Of a stretch of DNA of 64,000 nt, positions 36,136-47,319 are shown piece by piece (the stretch's first letter is position 1; each line of letters starts with the position of its first letter). A program made the position numbers and the translations under genes. Source of the stretch: Thiocapsa sp. UBA6158. Its GTDB lineage: Bacteria; Pseudomonadota; Gammaproteobacteria; Chromatiales; Chromatiaceae. The DNA is taken from the NCBI RefSeq assembly GCF_002423035.1, contig NZ_DIUM01000066.1, forward strand, positions 10,827 through 74,826, read 5' to 3'. Under the pieces are notes generated by a model, which was not told the DNA's origin, made no database searches, and saw only the letters and a list, made by a program, of their open reading frames with translations.

Positions 36136-36769
36136 GTGAGTCTCGAAGCCGAAATCGCAACGACCTTGACCTCCGGGATCGCAAGCCTGCAGCCGATCCT
36201 GGACCGCTACGGACTCTGGGCGCTGTTTGTCGCCTGCATTGGCCGAAGGCTTCGGAATCCCGCTGCCGGGCCAAACCCTCTTGATCGCCTGCGCGCTCTT
36301 GGCTGCAACCGGAAAGATGGACATCGTGGCCGTCTTGATCGTGGCGTGGACGGCGACCCAGCTCGGCGACATCATCGGCTATCTGATCGGACGCTACGGG
36401 TTGAAGGGGCTGCTCAAACGCGCGTCCAAACACCGCGAACGTCTGGAAAAGGCCAAGGCGGCTTTCGCGCGTTGGGGGATCGGGTTGCTGATCGTCGCAC
36501 GCTTTCTCGACGGGTTGCGTCAGACCAGCAATATCGCAGCCGGGGCGCTGCAGATGCCCTGGTGGCGCTTCCTCACGGGAACCATTCTGGGCACCAGTCT
36601 CTGGGTCGGCGCCTTCGGGTTCGGGGCCTACACCCTGAAGGAGGACTTCCAACGCATCACCGATGTCATCGAGCCGCTCAGACCCTATGTGCTCGCCTTC
36701 TCGGCGGTCTTGATCCTCGCGTTCATCTGGTTCCTGGTACGCCGTAAATCGGCCGGCCAACACGCCTGA
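36136..36769 (+). pseudogene. DedA-family membrane protein gene with a one-base frameshift
   Basis: The first frame, from a GTG at 36136, encodes a DedA N-terminus ('SLEAEIATTLTSGIASLQPILDRYGLWALFVAC') up to about 36237. The rest is in the next frame: 'LAEGFGIPLPGQTLLIACALLAATGKMDIVAVLIVAWTATQLGDIIGYLIGRYG', continuing to the stop at 36767-36769. Deleting one A at 36238 would join them as 'VACLAEGFGIPLPG', exactly the DedA pattern. DedA proteins are membrane transporters linked to lipid-carrier recycling, which suits the neighbour uppP. The lesion may be a true frameshift or a sequencing error. A TTG at 36227 could express the second part only. Confidence 0.8.
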
Positions 36770-36833
36770 ACCGCGACAAGTCGCACCGCGGGCGCGCCCG
36801 TGACCTGGGCAACAACCAACGGGGGGCGGAAGC

Positions 36834-38036
36834 ATGGTCGATTCCCAGCCACCGGACGCGCTAGAGATGACACGGCCGGACTACGACGGCGGCGGTATCC
36901 TCAATCTGATGAGCAGCATCATCCAGGCCCGCGGCGGGCGATCCGACGCCCCGAGCCTGCGCGATCTGCCGACGGACGAGCTGGCGCAAGCCACTAATCT
37001 GATCCTTATGGTCATCGACGGTCTGGGCGCCGATTGGCTCGACAAGCGATCACCGGACGGGATCTTGAGCCGAGCGCGGCGCGCGACCCTCACCTCGGTC
37101 TTCCCCTCGACGACGGCCGCCGCGATCCCGACATTTCTGACCGGCGAAGCGCCGTCGGCACATGGACTGACCGGCTGGCATACCTATCTGGGCGAGCTCG
37201 GGTGCGTGATGACGGTGCTCCCGGGCACGCCGCGCTTCGGCGGCGTGCCTTATCGGAAGGCGGGGATCGATCCGGTCAAGCTCTTCGGGACCACCCCGAT
37301 CTCCGACCGGATCGCCACCCGCAGCATCTTGGTCTCGCCGGCACACATCGCCCGGTCGGACTTCAACCGCGCACATCTCGGGCGCGGCGAGCTGATGACC
37401 TTCAAGGGATTGCGCGACATGTTCACTCGCACTGCCGGGGTTCTGCGCGGTTGGGGGCGACGTCGCCGCGAGCCTAAATATTGCTATCTCTACTGGCCGA
37501 GACTGGACGCCATCGGTCACGAGCAGGGCATGGAGAGTCCGGCTGCACAGGAACACCTTTTTGCGATCGAACAGGAGATCGCCGCCTTTATGCATGAGAT
37601 CGACGATACGGACAGCCTGCTGCTGGTCAGTGCGGATCACGGTCAATTGGATACTCAGCCCGCGGATGTGATCGATCTCGCCGATCATCCTGAGCTTGAA
37701 AACCATCTCTTACTGCCGCTGTGCGGCGAGCCGCGTGCGGCCTTTTGCTATCTCCGCTCCGGCCATGCGGACGCCTTTCGCGACTATTGCAGCGATGTCC
37801 TCGCGGACCGAGTGGCACTCGTGGCGAGCGAGCAGCTGGTCGAGGAGGGATTCTTCGGAAGGGGGAGACGGCACCCGCGATTCATGGAGCGTGTCGGGGA
37901 TGTTTGTCTGCTGCCGAAAGGCAACGGCGTCATCAGACAGTGGCTGCCCTTCGAGCAGCCATACCGCCAGATCGGGGTCCACGGCGGGCTCAGCGAGACC
38001 GAGCTTCGGGTTCCCTTGTGTCTGCTGCGCACTTAA
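36834..38036 (+). CDS. Alkaline phosphatase-superfamily phosphodiesterase/pyrophosphatase
   Basis: A 400-residue protein of the type I phosphodiesterase/nucleotide pyrophosphatase fold. 'LILMVIDGLGADWL' supplies the first metal Asp; 'TLTSVFPSTTAAAIPTFLTGEAPSAHGLTGWHTYL' supplies the nucleophile Thr region; 'YLYWPRLDAIGHEQG' supplies Asp and His ligands; 'LLLVSADHGQLDT' gives the Asp-His pair; and 'VHGGLSETEL' supplies the last His. All expected ligands are present. No signal peptide is seen, so it may be cytoplasmic. An internal ATG at 36867 is an alternative start. Its TAA lies inside a TTAAACCGCGCC repeat. Confidence 0.83.
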   Translation: MVDSQPPDALEMTRPDYDGGGILNLMSSIIQARGGRSDAPSLRDLPTDELAQATNLILMVIDGLGADWLDKRSPDGILSRARRATLTSVFPSTTAAAIPTFLTGEAPSAHGLTGWHTYLGELGCVMTVLPGTPRFGGVPYRKAGIDPVKLFGTTPISDRIATRSILVSPAHIARSDFNRAHLGRGELMTFKGLRDMFTRTAGVLRGWGRRRREPKYCYLYWPRLDAIGHEQGMESPAAQEHLFAIEQEIAAFMHEIDDTDSLLLVSADHGQLDTQPADVIDLADHPELENHLLLPLCGEPRAAFCYLRSGHADAFRDYCSDVLADRVALVASEQLVEEGFFGRGRRHPRFMERVGDVCLLPKGNGVIRQWLPFEQPYRQIGVHGGLSETELRVPLCLLRT

Positions 38037-38113
38037 ACCGCGCCTCGCGCAGTATGCGATGTTTTTTGGATGGGATCGGGACCGGCAGACTTGACGCAAG
38101 TTGGAGCTTGCAC

Positions 38114-38226
38114 GGTTTAAGATATTAAAAATATTCCATTTTAAACCGCGTCCCCACTACGGGTTGTGGACGCACCGAACGCCGAGCTCACTCGACAATG
38201 AGCAGTTCGCTCTGGACGCGGTTTAA
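38114..38226. repeat. Intergenic inverted repeats built from TTAAACCGCGTCC
   Basis: TTAAACCGCGTCC at 38141-38153 and its exact inverse GGACGCGGTTTAA at 38214-38226 form a perfect 13-bp pair. A further GGTTTAA at 38114-38120 can pair with the first arm through an AT-rich loop. Between the arms, GCTCA and TGAGC form a small inner stem. The element lies between two convergent genes (phosphodiesterase and sufT), consistent with a bidirectional transcript end or a REP-like unit. Related sequences occur at 38032, 38679, 41025 and 51248. Confidence 0.75.
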
Positions 38227-38240
38227 TATGCCGAGCGCCG

Positions 38241-38651
38241 TCACATCAAGCCGAGCTGGAGACGTGCCTCGTCGCTCATGTTCGCCTGACTCCAAGGCGG
38301 ATCCCACACCAGGTCGACCTGAATCAGCCCCACGCCCTCGACCTTCGAGACGGCATCCTTCACCATGATCGGCATCATGCCGGCGACCGGACAGGCCGGC
38401 GCGGTCAGCGTCATATCGATCGAGACGTCACCGACCGGCGAGATGTCGACCCGGTAAATCAGACCCAGATCGTAGATGTTGATGGGGATCTCCGGATCCT
38501 GGACGCTGCGCAGCGCCTCGATAATCGGCTCGCGCAGCTCCTCGGCGTCCATCTGCTCGACCGCGACATCCTGCGTGAGCACGGTCGTATCCGCACTCCC
38601 CTCGTCATCGTCATGCTTCCCGAAGCCGGCGAAGCGGGCCAGTCTGTTCAT
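38241..38651 (-). CDS. sufT: Fe-S cluster assembly protein SufT (MIP18/DUF59 family)
   Basis: A 136-residue protein of the MIP18/DUF59 family, which helps mature Fe-S proteins. The core reads 'EELREPIIEALRSVQDPEIPINIYDLGLIYRVDIS' with the conserved DPE-I-P and D-L-G-L-[IV]-Y blocks, then 'MTLTAPACPVAGMMP' with the functional Cys and 'VDLVWDPPWSQANMSDEARLQLGL' with the D-P-P-W ending. The N-terminal 30 residues are acidic and variable. It lies 109 bp after sufD on the same strand. sufS and sufU/sufE, which often separate the two, are not present here. Confidence 0.92.
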   Translation of the reverse strand: MNRLARFAGFGKHDDDEGSADTTVLTQDVAVEQMDAEELREPIIEALRSVQDPEIPINIYDLGLIYRVDISPVGDVSIDMTLTAPACPVAGMMPIMVKDAVSKVEGVGLIQVDLVWDPPWSQANMSDEARLQLGLM

Positions 38652-38760
38652 GCTCGACCTCTTGACTACAATTTCCGGTTGAACCGCGTCGGGCGCTACA
38701 GGCGATGCGCGCGATCGGCTTGACCATTCTCGATCCCACGGCCTCCGTAGAAGACGCGCT

Positions 38761-40082
38761 TTAGGTCAGCGGAGCGGTTTCGAGTCGGCGCCCGACCTCC
38801 TCCGACACCGCCTCGCGCAATGCATCGCTGTGCAATGCGTCGATGATCTCCTCGGCGAATCCCAAGCAGAGCATGCGACGTGCAAAGGGTGCGGAGATGC
38901 CGCGCGAGCGCAGATAAAACAGCTTCTCCGGCTCGATTTGGCCGACGGTCGTGCCGTGGCTGCACTTCACGTCGTCGGCGTTGATCTCGAGCTGCGGCTT
39001 GGTGTCGATCTCCGCATTCTCGGACAACATGAGATTCTTGTTGGACATGGCTGCATCGGTCTTCTGGGCGTCCTTGGCCACCACGACCCGGCCGTCGAAG
39101 ACCGCCCGACCCTTGCCGTAGAGGATGCCCTTGAATGTCTCGCGGCTCGAACAAGACGGGAGCGCATGATTCACATCGATGTGGTAGTCCATCAACTGCC
39201 GATCGCCCGCCAGATAGAGCCCTTGCAGGTCGCATTCGGCATGCTCGCCGCTGAAGCGGGCCACCAGATCGGTGCGCGCCCAAGCGGCGCCAAGGCCGAT
39301 GTTGACACCGACATAACGGCTGCCGGCGCCCTGACTCAGATAGAGACCCGTGATATGGAAGGCGTTCAGGCTCTCGACCTGGATGCGGTCGTGCTTCAGC
39401 ACGGCGTCGCGCCCGAGCGACAGCTCCAACACCGAGTTGGTGCAGTAGAGCGACTCGCCGAGACTCACATACCGCTCGATCAGGGTCGCTTGCGCACCGT
39501 CCGCGAGCGAGACCAGATGGCGGGGCTGAGCGACGCGCGGCTCGTCCATCCCGACGGAGAGATGGATCAGCTCGATCGGCCGCTCGAGGGTCGCACCGCG
39601 GTCGAGCAAGACCACAAGGCCATCGTCCAGACCCGCCATGTTCAAGGCCGCAAACAAGGGCTGGCTCTCGCCCGTCACGCCGTTGAGGCGCTCGCGCAAG
39701 GCATCGGGGTCGCTTGCCAACAAGGCCCGCAGACCGGTCACGCGAACACCGCGAGGCAGGTCGCCGAGCGCGGACAGAGAAGGCGTATAGCGGCCGTTCA
39801 CCATCACCACGCGATGGCTGTCCAACCCGGGGATCAGCAGCTCCTCGATGTCCTGCAGCTGCAGCGCGGTGACCTCGTCCTCGACCCGAGCGAACCCCTG
39901 CTCGATCAGTCGCTTCAGACTGGTATAACGCCACGCTTCCTGCTTGGTACCCGGCACGCCTTGCTCGCGCACTTGGTCCAAGGCACTGCGCCGCTGCGCC
40001 TCGAGCCAATCAAGCCCGGCGCCGGCCTCGCCGTCCGCGCGCGCGGAGAGCCAGGTGTCGAAGCTGGTGGGCGAAGCGCCGT

Positions 40083-40086
<4 letters not shown>
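38761..40086 (-). CDS. sufD: SufD, Fe-S cluster scaffold subunit
   Basis: A 441-residue SufD. The N-terminal helical part includes 'GVPGTKQEAWRYTSLKRLIEQGF', typical of SufD, and the beta-helix core includes 'ALPSCSSRETFKGILYGKGRAVFDGRVVVAKDAQKTDAAMSNKNLMLSENAEIDTKPQLEINADDVKCSHGTTVGQ'. The Cys/His positions expected in the SufBD interface are in 'DVKCSHG'. It forms the SufBC2D scaffold that builds clusters under iron or oxidative stress. Its ATG overlaps the sufC stop (ATGA). Confidence 0.95.
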
Positions 40087-40841
<755 letters not shown>

Positions 40842-41041
40842 ATGTCTCCTGATCGGTCGCGTCCGGCGTCACAGCCTCGATCCTTTGGTCGGATCGACCC
40901 GAGAGATGGCCAACAAGCGTCTGCGCCGACGCGATCGATGTGTTTAATGTCGTTTAAAGACGCGAAGCGCGTCGCGCGAACGGTGTTGATCGCCGCAAGA
41001 CCGAACGCGTGCATGACCATCCGAACGCGGTTCAACAAGGT
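40842..41041. other. sufB-sufC intergenic spacer with a repeat copy
   Basis: A 200-bp spacer, unusually long inside a suf operon. ACGCGGTTCAA at 41025-41035 is the inverse of the TTGAACCGCG repeat, and a related TTCAACCG lies next to it at the sufB stop. This may form a hairpin that adjusts sufB against sufCD levels; that is inference. Confidence 0.45.
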
Positions 41042-42487
<1,446 letters not shown>

Positions 42488-42806
42488 CTCTCCTGGCTCC
42501 GTTTTCTTGAGCGTTTTACTGGGTATTTACTATACGCCCTTCGCAGCGGGTTTCAACATCCCGCGGGACGTTCGGAATCGATCGGATCGTTCGGGCGTTG
42601 ATCCTGACGAGAACCATGTCCGAGCGCCGCGCTCCGGTTTCAAGTGGTTTTGCGCGGCCGCTCAAATAATGACGCGATTATATTCGAATTTTCGCAACGC
42701 ATTCAGCGCGGACTTGTTAATGCGAACAGTTCCCATTATTCTTGGCTTCAGACGGGAAACCGCCAAAACCGCAACCCACATTCGGCCCATCGGGAGGCCC
42801 GTACGC
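42488..42806. promoter_or_regulatory. Divergent control region between sufB and the iron importer
   Basis: A 319-bp region between two iron-linked, divergent operons. On the sufB side, TATAGTAAATACCCAGTAAA (read on the minus strand, near 42512-42535) is an AT-rich promoter candidate. On the importer side, AATAAT (42665-42670) and ATTATA (42677-42682) frame an AT-rich island that could be an imperfect Fur-type site, but it matches the consensus poorly. GGGAGG lies 9 nt before the importer's first ATG. No regulator site is certain. Confidence 0.4.
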
Positions 42807-43850
42807 ATGAAACCATCACGCTGTCTCATCTCCTCGATCTCCGGCGGAATCGCCGCAGCGCTCATTTTCGCCGTCCCGCCGAGCGTCGCCGCAGCCGACG
42901 AGGAGGTCAACCTCTACTCCGCGCGCAAGGAAGAGCTGATTAAGCCCTTGCTCGACCGCTTCACGGAGCAGACCGGCATCAAGGTGAACATGGTCACGGA
43001 CAAGGCCGAGACCTTGCTCAAGCGCTTGGAGAGCGAGGGGATCAACTCCCCCGCCGACCTGCTGGTGACGGTCGATGCCGGCAATCTCTATCGCGCCAAA
43101 GCGGCCGGAGTGACGCAGCCGATCGAGAGTCAGGTGCTGGTCGAGGCGATCCCGGAGGCCTACCGCGACCCCGCGGGTCATTGGTTCGGTCTGTCGCTGC
43201 GAGCGCGCCCGATCCTCTATGTCGAGGGCAAAGTCGACCCCGCCAGCCTCTCGACTTACGAGGCCCTGTCCGACGCCGCCTGGAAGGGGCGTATCTGTAT
43301 CCGCTCCTCGGACAATATCTACAATCAGTCGATGGTCGCCTCCATGATTGCCGCCGACGGCGTCGAAGCCACGCAGATCTGGGCAAAGGGTCTCGTCGCC
43401 AACATGGCGCGTCCGCCCAAAGGCGGCGATCGGGATCAAATCGCCGCCGCTGCGGCCGGGCAGTGCGACCTCGCCATCGCCAACACCTATTACCTTGCCG
43501 GCATGCTGACCTCGGGCGATCAAAGTCAGGTGGACGCCGCGCAGGTCATGCGCGTCTTTTGGCCGAACCAGGACGGTCGCGGCGCCCACGTCAACGTGAG
43601 CGGAATCGCAATGACCCACGCCGCCAAGAACAAGGAGGCGGCAACCAAACTTGCCGAGTTCCTCGTCAGCCCCGAGTCCCAGGCCTGGTATGCCGAGGTC
43701 AACGGCGAGTACCCGGTGCTCCCGGGCGCCCAAGTCAGCGAGCTCCTGCAATCCTGGGGCGAGTTCAAGGCCGACGACCTTCAGCTCTCCAAACTCGGCG
43801 AATTCGGGCCGGATGCGGTGCGCCTGATGGACCGCGCCGGCTGGAAATAG
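42807..43850 (+). CDS. fbpA: Ferric iron ABC transporter, periplasmic binding protein
   Basis: A 347-residue periplasmic protein with signal peptide 'CLISSISGGIAAALIFAVPPSVAAAD'. The mature N-terminus 'EEVNLYSARKEELIKPLLDRFTEQTGIKVNMVT' is typical of FbpA/FutA. The pair of adjacent Tyr in 'CDLAIANTYYLAGML' is the known ferric-ligand motif, with 'IYNQSMVASMIAADG' nearby. It delivers Fe(III) to the permease. The ATG follows GGGAGG. A hairpin with a GAAA loop follows its stop, before the permease gene. FbpA and FutA differ little at this level, so the symbol is by family. Confidence 0.92.
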   Translation: MKPSRCLISSISGGIAAALIFAVPPSVAAADEEVNLYSARKEELIKPLLDRFTEQTGIKVNMVTDKAETLLKRLESEGINSPADLLVTVDAGNLYRAKAAGVTQPIESQVLVEAIPEAYRDPAGHWFGLSLRARPILYVEGKVDPASLSTYEALSDAAWKGRICIRSSDNIYNQSMVASMIAADGVEATQIWAKGLVANMARPPKGGDRDQIAAAAAGQCDLAIANTYYLAGMLTSGDQSQVDAAQVMRVFWPNQDGRGAHVNVSGIAMTHAAKNKEAATKLAEFLVSPESQAWYAEVNGEYPVLPGAQVSELLQSWGEFKADDLQLSKLGEFGPDAVRLMDRAGWK

Positions 43851-43877
43851 ACGGGCGACCGCTCGAGAAGCGATAAT

Positions 43878-43895
43878 GGGGCCCGAAAGGGCCCT
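43878..43895 (+). terminator. GGGCCC-GAAA-GGGCCC hairpin after the binding-protein gene
   Basis: A 6-bp all-GC stem (43879-43884 with 43889-43894) closes a GAAA tetraloop, 28 nt after the binding-protein stop and about 50 nt before the permease start. There is no U-tract. Such hairpins after the first gene of ABC importers commonly protect the upstream mRNA or lower downstream expression. Here this fits the need for more binding protein than permease. Confidence 0.6.
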
Positions 43896-43944
43896 CTCGG
43901 CGGGTCCTCCGCAACGCAGAGGCAGTCCTTTTCATGAGGCGATC

Positions 43945-45591
43945 GTGAGTTCGCATGAACGCCGAGGGTTGTGGTCGGCGAGCATCGTCGCGATCGCACT
44001 CTTGACCGGCCTGCCGGTTCTGGTGATCGTCGGCTTCGTCCTGGTTCCCGCCGGCGATGTCTGGCAGCATCTGGTCGACACGGTCCTCGCCGACTATGTG
44101 CTCAATACGCTGCTGTTGATGCTCGGAGTCGCTTTCGGCACCCTGATCGGCGGCGTCGGCACGGCATGGCTGACCAGCATGTGTCGCTTCCCTGGACGTG
44201 GCCTGTTCGAGTGGGCCCTGATCCTGCCCATGGCGATGCCCGCCTACATCATCGCCTATACCTACACCGGCATGCTGGATTTCGCCGGGCCGGTTCAAAG
44301 TACCCTCCGCGACTGGACCGGATGGGGGTTCGGGGACTACTGGTTTCCCGAGATCCGCTCGCTCGAAGGCGCCGCCCTGATGCTCGCCCTGGTCCTCTAC
44401 CCTTACGTCTATCTGCTCAGCCGAGCGGCCTTTCTCGGTCAGTCGCTGTGCGTGCTGGACGTCAGCCGTACACTTGGCAACGGCCCCTGGCGCACCTTCT
44501 TTTCGGTCGCCCTGCCCTTGGCACGTCCCGCCATCGTCGCCGGCCTGACCCTGGCCCTGATGGAGACCCTGGCCGACTACGGTACCGTTCAGTATTTCGG
44601 CGTCCAAACCTTCACGACCGGGATCTTCCGCACCTGGTTCGGCTTAAACAATGCCGCGGCCGCAGCCCAACTCTCGGCGATGCTGCTCGGCTTCGTCTTG
44701 GTCCTGATCGCGCTGGAGCGGATCTCGCGCAGCCAGGCCCGTTACCACGATACCGGCCGGCGGCATCAATCGATCCGTCGCTACCATCTGACCGGCTGGC
44801 GCGCCGTCGCGGCCGTCGTCTTTTGCCTGATTCCGCTGATGCTCGGGTTCCTGATCCCCGCCGGACAGCTCGCAACCTGGGCACTGACGATCGCCGAGGG
44901 TGCCTACGATGCAGCCTTCTGGCGCTTGGTGCGCAACAGCCTCGAGCTCGCGGCCATCGCCGCATTGATCGCCTTGCTCTTGGCCCTGGTGCTGGGCTAC
45001 GGCAAACGGCTGCATCCGACGCGAACGGTCACCGGAGCCGTCAAGATCGCCGGTCTCGGTTATGCCGTGCCCGGTACGGTCATCGCCATCGGCGTCATCA
45101 TCCCCTTCGCCTGGTTCGACAATACACTGGACGCCTGGCTGCGCAGCACCTTCGACATCTCCACCGGCCTGCTGCTGAGCGGGACCCTGGCGGCCCTGAT
45201 CTTCGCCTACCTGACGCGCTTTCTGGCCGTTGCGCTTCAGACGGTCGAGGCGGGGCTCGGACGGATCCGGCCATCGATGGACGAGGCGGGTCGCGCCATG
45301 GGCTATCGGCCGGCGCAGGTGTTGCGGTGCATCCACATCCCGATGCTCAGGGGCAGTCTGCTCACCGCGGTACTCTTGGTCTTTGTCGACGTGCTCAAGG
45401 AACTCCCGGCGACCTTGATCCTAAGACCCTTTAATTTCAATACGCTCGCGGTACGCGCCTACGAGCTGGCCTCCGACGAACGCCTGGCGGATACCGCGCC
45501 TGCCGCACTGACCATCGTGCTTGCAGGCTTGGTTCCGGTTATCCTGCTGAGCCGTTCCATCACCAAGTCCCGCAATGCCGACACAGCTTGA
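43945..45591 (+). CDS. fbpB: Ferric iron ABC transporter, permease
   Basis: A 548-residue inner-membrane permease made of two six-helix halves, each with an 'EAA' cytoplasmic loop ('DVSRTLGNGPWRTFFSVALPLARPAIVAGL' and 'DEAGRAMGYRPAQVLRCIHIPMLRGSLL'). I chose the GTG at 43945 (GAGGC just upstream) because an ATG at 43876 would place the hairpin inside the coding region and add an unlikely N-terminus. The fused two-half plan is normal for FbpB/SfuB. It overlaps the ATPase gene by 17 bp. Confidence 0.92.
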   Translation: MSSHERRGLWSASIVAIALLTGLPVLVIVGFVLVPAGDVWQHLVDTVLADYVLNTLLLMLGVAFGTLIGGVGTAWLTSMCRFPGRGLFEWALILPMAMPAYIIAYTYTGMLDFAGPVQSTLRDWTGWGFGDYWFPEIRSLEGAALMLALVLYPYVYLLSRAAFLGQSLCVLDVSRTLGNGPWRTFFSVALPLARPAIVAGLTLALMETLADYGTVQYFGVQTFTTGIFRTWFGLNNAAAAAQLSAMLLGFVLVLIALERISRSQARYHDTGRRHQSIRRYHLTGWRAVAAVVFCLIPLMLGFLIPAGQLATWALTIAEGAYDAAFWRLVRNSLELAAIAALIALLLALVLGYGKRLHPTRTVTGAVKIAGLGYAVPGTVIAIGVIIPFAWFDNTLDAWLRSTFDISTGLLLSGTLAALIFAYLTRFLAVALQTVEAGLGRIRPSMDEAGRAMGYRPAQVLRCIHIPMLRGSLLTAVLLVFVDVLKELPATLILRPFNFNTLAVRAYELASDERLADTAPAALTIVLAGLVPVILLSRSITKSRNADTA

Positions 45592-46681
45592 GGTCAGAGA
45601 CGTCAGCGTCGCCTATGGCGACACCACGATCGTGCGCGATGTGTCCTTCCTCCTCGAGCGAGGCGTCATCGGGTGTCTGCTCGGCCCCAGCGGCTGCGGC
45701 AAGACGACCCTGCTGCGTGCCATCGCCGGGTTCGAGCCGGTCAGCCGCGGCGAGGTCCTTTTGCACGGGCGTCGTGTCTCGGTGCCCGGCAAGACCCTCC
45801 CCCCGGAGCAGCGGCGGGTCGGCATGGTGTTTCAGGACTTCGCTCTGTTTCCCCATCTCACGGTCGCACGCAACGTCGGATTCGGACTGCGCGGACTCAA
45901 ACGCGTGGAGCGCGAGCAGCGCGTCGCCGAGCTTCTGGACCTGGTAGACCTGCGCCAAGCGGCATCCCAGTATCCGCACGAACTCTCCGGAGGAATGCAG
46001 CAGCGGGTCGCCCTCGCCCGCGCCATGGCGCCGCGCCCCGACATCCTTTTGCTCGACGAGCCCTTTTCCAGCATGGACGCGGAGCTGCGCGAGCAGCTCG
46101 CACGCGAGGTGAGGGATTTACTCAGACGCGAGGGTGTAACGGCGATCCTGGTCACGCACGACCAACTCGAGGCCTTCGCCATGGCCGATCAGATCGGGGT
46201 GATCGCAAACGGCAGCATTCGACAATGGGGAACCGGATTCGGGCTCTACCATGAGCCGGCGGACCGCTTCGTGGCCGATTTCATCGGCCAAGGCGTGTTG
46301 CTCCCGGCCGTCGTGGTCGACGAGACACGGGTGAAGACGGAGCTCGGGCGCGTTGCCGGGAGCAAACCGCACGGTTTGGTACCGGGAACGGCGGCGGAGG
46401 TCTTGATCCGACCCGACGACATGCTCTATGACGAGACCAGCCCGCGGCGCGCGGTCGTGGTCGAACGCGCGTTTCGCGGTGCCGAGTATCTCTATCAGCT
46501 GAGGTTGGAAAGCGGGACCGAGGTGCTCTGTTTGGTCCCGAGCCATCATCAACATGCGCTCGGGGATGACATCGGGATCCGACTCGAAGCGGATCATCTC
46601 GTGGTCTTTCCCTGCGCAAGCGCCGAGCCGGATGCGCCGGAAGACGCCGCGATCGGCAGCGAACCTCCGGCGCGAGCTTGA
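45575..46681 (+). CDS. fbpC: Ferric iron ABC transporter, ATP-binding protein
   Basis: A 368-residue ATPase that drives Fe(III) import. Walker A is 'LGPSGCGKTTLLRAIAGFEP', signature 'ELSGGMQQRVALARAM', and Walker B 'ILLLDEPFSSMDAELR'. A C-terminal TOBE-type domain follows ('VLIRPDDMLYDETSPRRAVVVERAFRGAEYLYQLRLESG'). This is the FbpC/PotA arrangement. The ATG lies 17 bp inside the end of the permease gene, so translation is coupled. It is the last gene of the importer operon. Confidence 0.93.
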   Translation: MPTQLEVRDVSVAYGDTTIVRDVSFLLERGVIGCLLGPSGCGKTTLLRAIAGFEPVSRGEVLLHGRRVSVPGKTLPPEQRRVGMVFQDFALFPHLTVARNVGFGLRGLKRVEREQRVAELLDLVDLRQAASQYPHELSGGMQQRVALARAMAPRPDILLLDEPFSSMDAELREQLAREVRDLLRREGVTAILVTHDQLEAFAMADQIGVIANGSIRQWGTGFGLYHEPADRFVADFIGQGVLLPAVVVDETRVKTELGRVAGSKPHGLVPGTAAEVLIRPDDMLYDETSPRRAVVVERAFRGAEYLYQLRLESGTEVLCLVPSHHQHALGDDIGIRLEADHLVVFPCASAEPDAPEDAAIGSEPPARA

Positions 46682-46738
46682 TTGTCGATGATGGTCCGGA
46701 AATGGCGTCGGATCCCGGCGATGCAGGACCCCTTGCGC

Positions 46739-46846
46739 TCAGCCGCTTCGGCCGCCCTTCTTGGCCTTTTTCTCGGCCCGCTTCTCCTTCATGTTCTTCA
46801 GCGGCTGCTTCTTGGCTTCCTTCTTTTTGTCTTCGCCTTTGCTCAT
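46739..46846 (-). CDS. 35-residue lysine-rich protein
   Basis: A very small gene with a clear GGAGAG ribosome-binding site 7 nt before the ATG. The protein 'MSKGEDKKKEAKKQPLKNMKEKRAEKKAKKG' onward is almost entirely Lys, Glu and Ala, likely a charged helix or disordered. A longer open frame upstream exists, but the ribosome-binding site places the start here. The pattern resembles short Lys-rich proteins conserved in proteobacteria. The function is unknown; RNA or ribosome binding is plausible given the charge. It converges with fbpC. Confidence 0.7.
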   Translation of the reverse strand: MSKGEDKKKEAKKQPLKNMKEKRAEKKAKKGGRSG

Positions 46847-46987
46847 CTGTGTCTCTCCTCGGCCCGTCGTCGATCGGTCGGATGATCGGTCGGGTCGATC
46901 CAATGGTTTGGTCGGATGGGACCTGTACCGGCCCGGTTCTGCCCGATGATCGTCGGCGTTCAATCCTCGAATCGGCAGGAGGTTATC

Positions 46988-47302
46988 ATGCCACAAGCCC
47001 CCCTTAAGGCCAGTGCCACACACACCGAGATCTCGACGGCGATGCGCAATCTCATCGCCGGCTATCTGGCCGTATCGGTCGGTGCGATCGCCCTGCTGCT
47101 GTTCGGCGGCGATCCATCGTCCGGGATATTTCTCGTCCTCTTTGCGCTACCATGGAGCCTGTTCGTCAGCCAGGTCAGCGGGCTGCTGGGAATCGACTCC
47201 GCTGCACTCAACCTTGCCTTGCTTGCGATCGGCGTCGGTATCAACGGCGCGCTGCTCTATCTACTCGGTCGCCGCTTGCGCAGACGACAATCGCCTTCTT
47301 GA
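46988..47302 (+). CDS. Small inner-membrane protein
   Basis: A 104-residue protein beginning MPQAPLKASATHTEISTAMRN. The start follows a strong AGGAGG site; the frame stays open upstream without one. Three hydrophobic segments, about residues 22-40, 43-62 and 72-90, are membrane helices, and the C-terminus is Arg-rich ('LLGRRLRRRQSPS'), placing it in the cytoplasm by the positive-inside rule. No family recognised. A lipoprotein gene follows 17 bp later. Confidence 0.7.
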   Translation: MPQAPLKASATHTEISTAMRNLIAGYLAVSVGAIALLLFGGDPSSGIFLVLFALPWSLFVSQVSGLLGIDSAALNLALLAIGVGINGALLYLLGRRLRRRQSPS

Positions 47303-47319
47303 CCAACGCGAGATCACCG

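Noticed and set aside
42488..42806. Fur box in the divergent iron control region
   Set aside because: AATAAT-N6-ATTATA is only partly like the Fur consensus, so I noted it as a weak candidate and do not annotate it as a Fur site.
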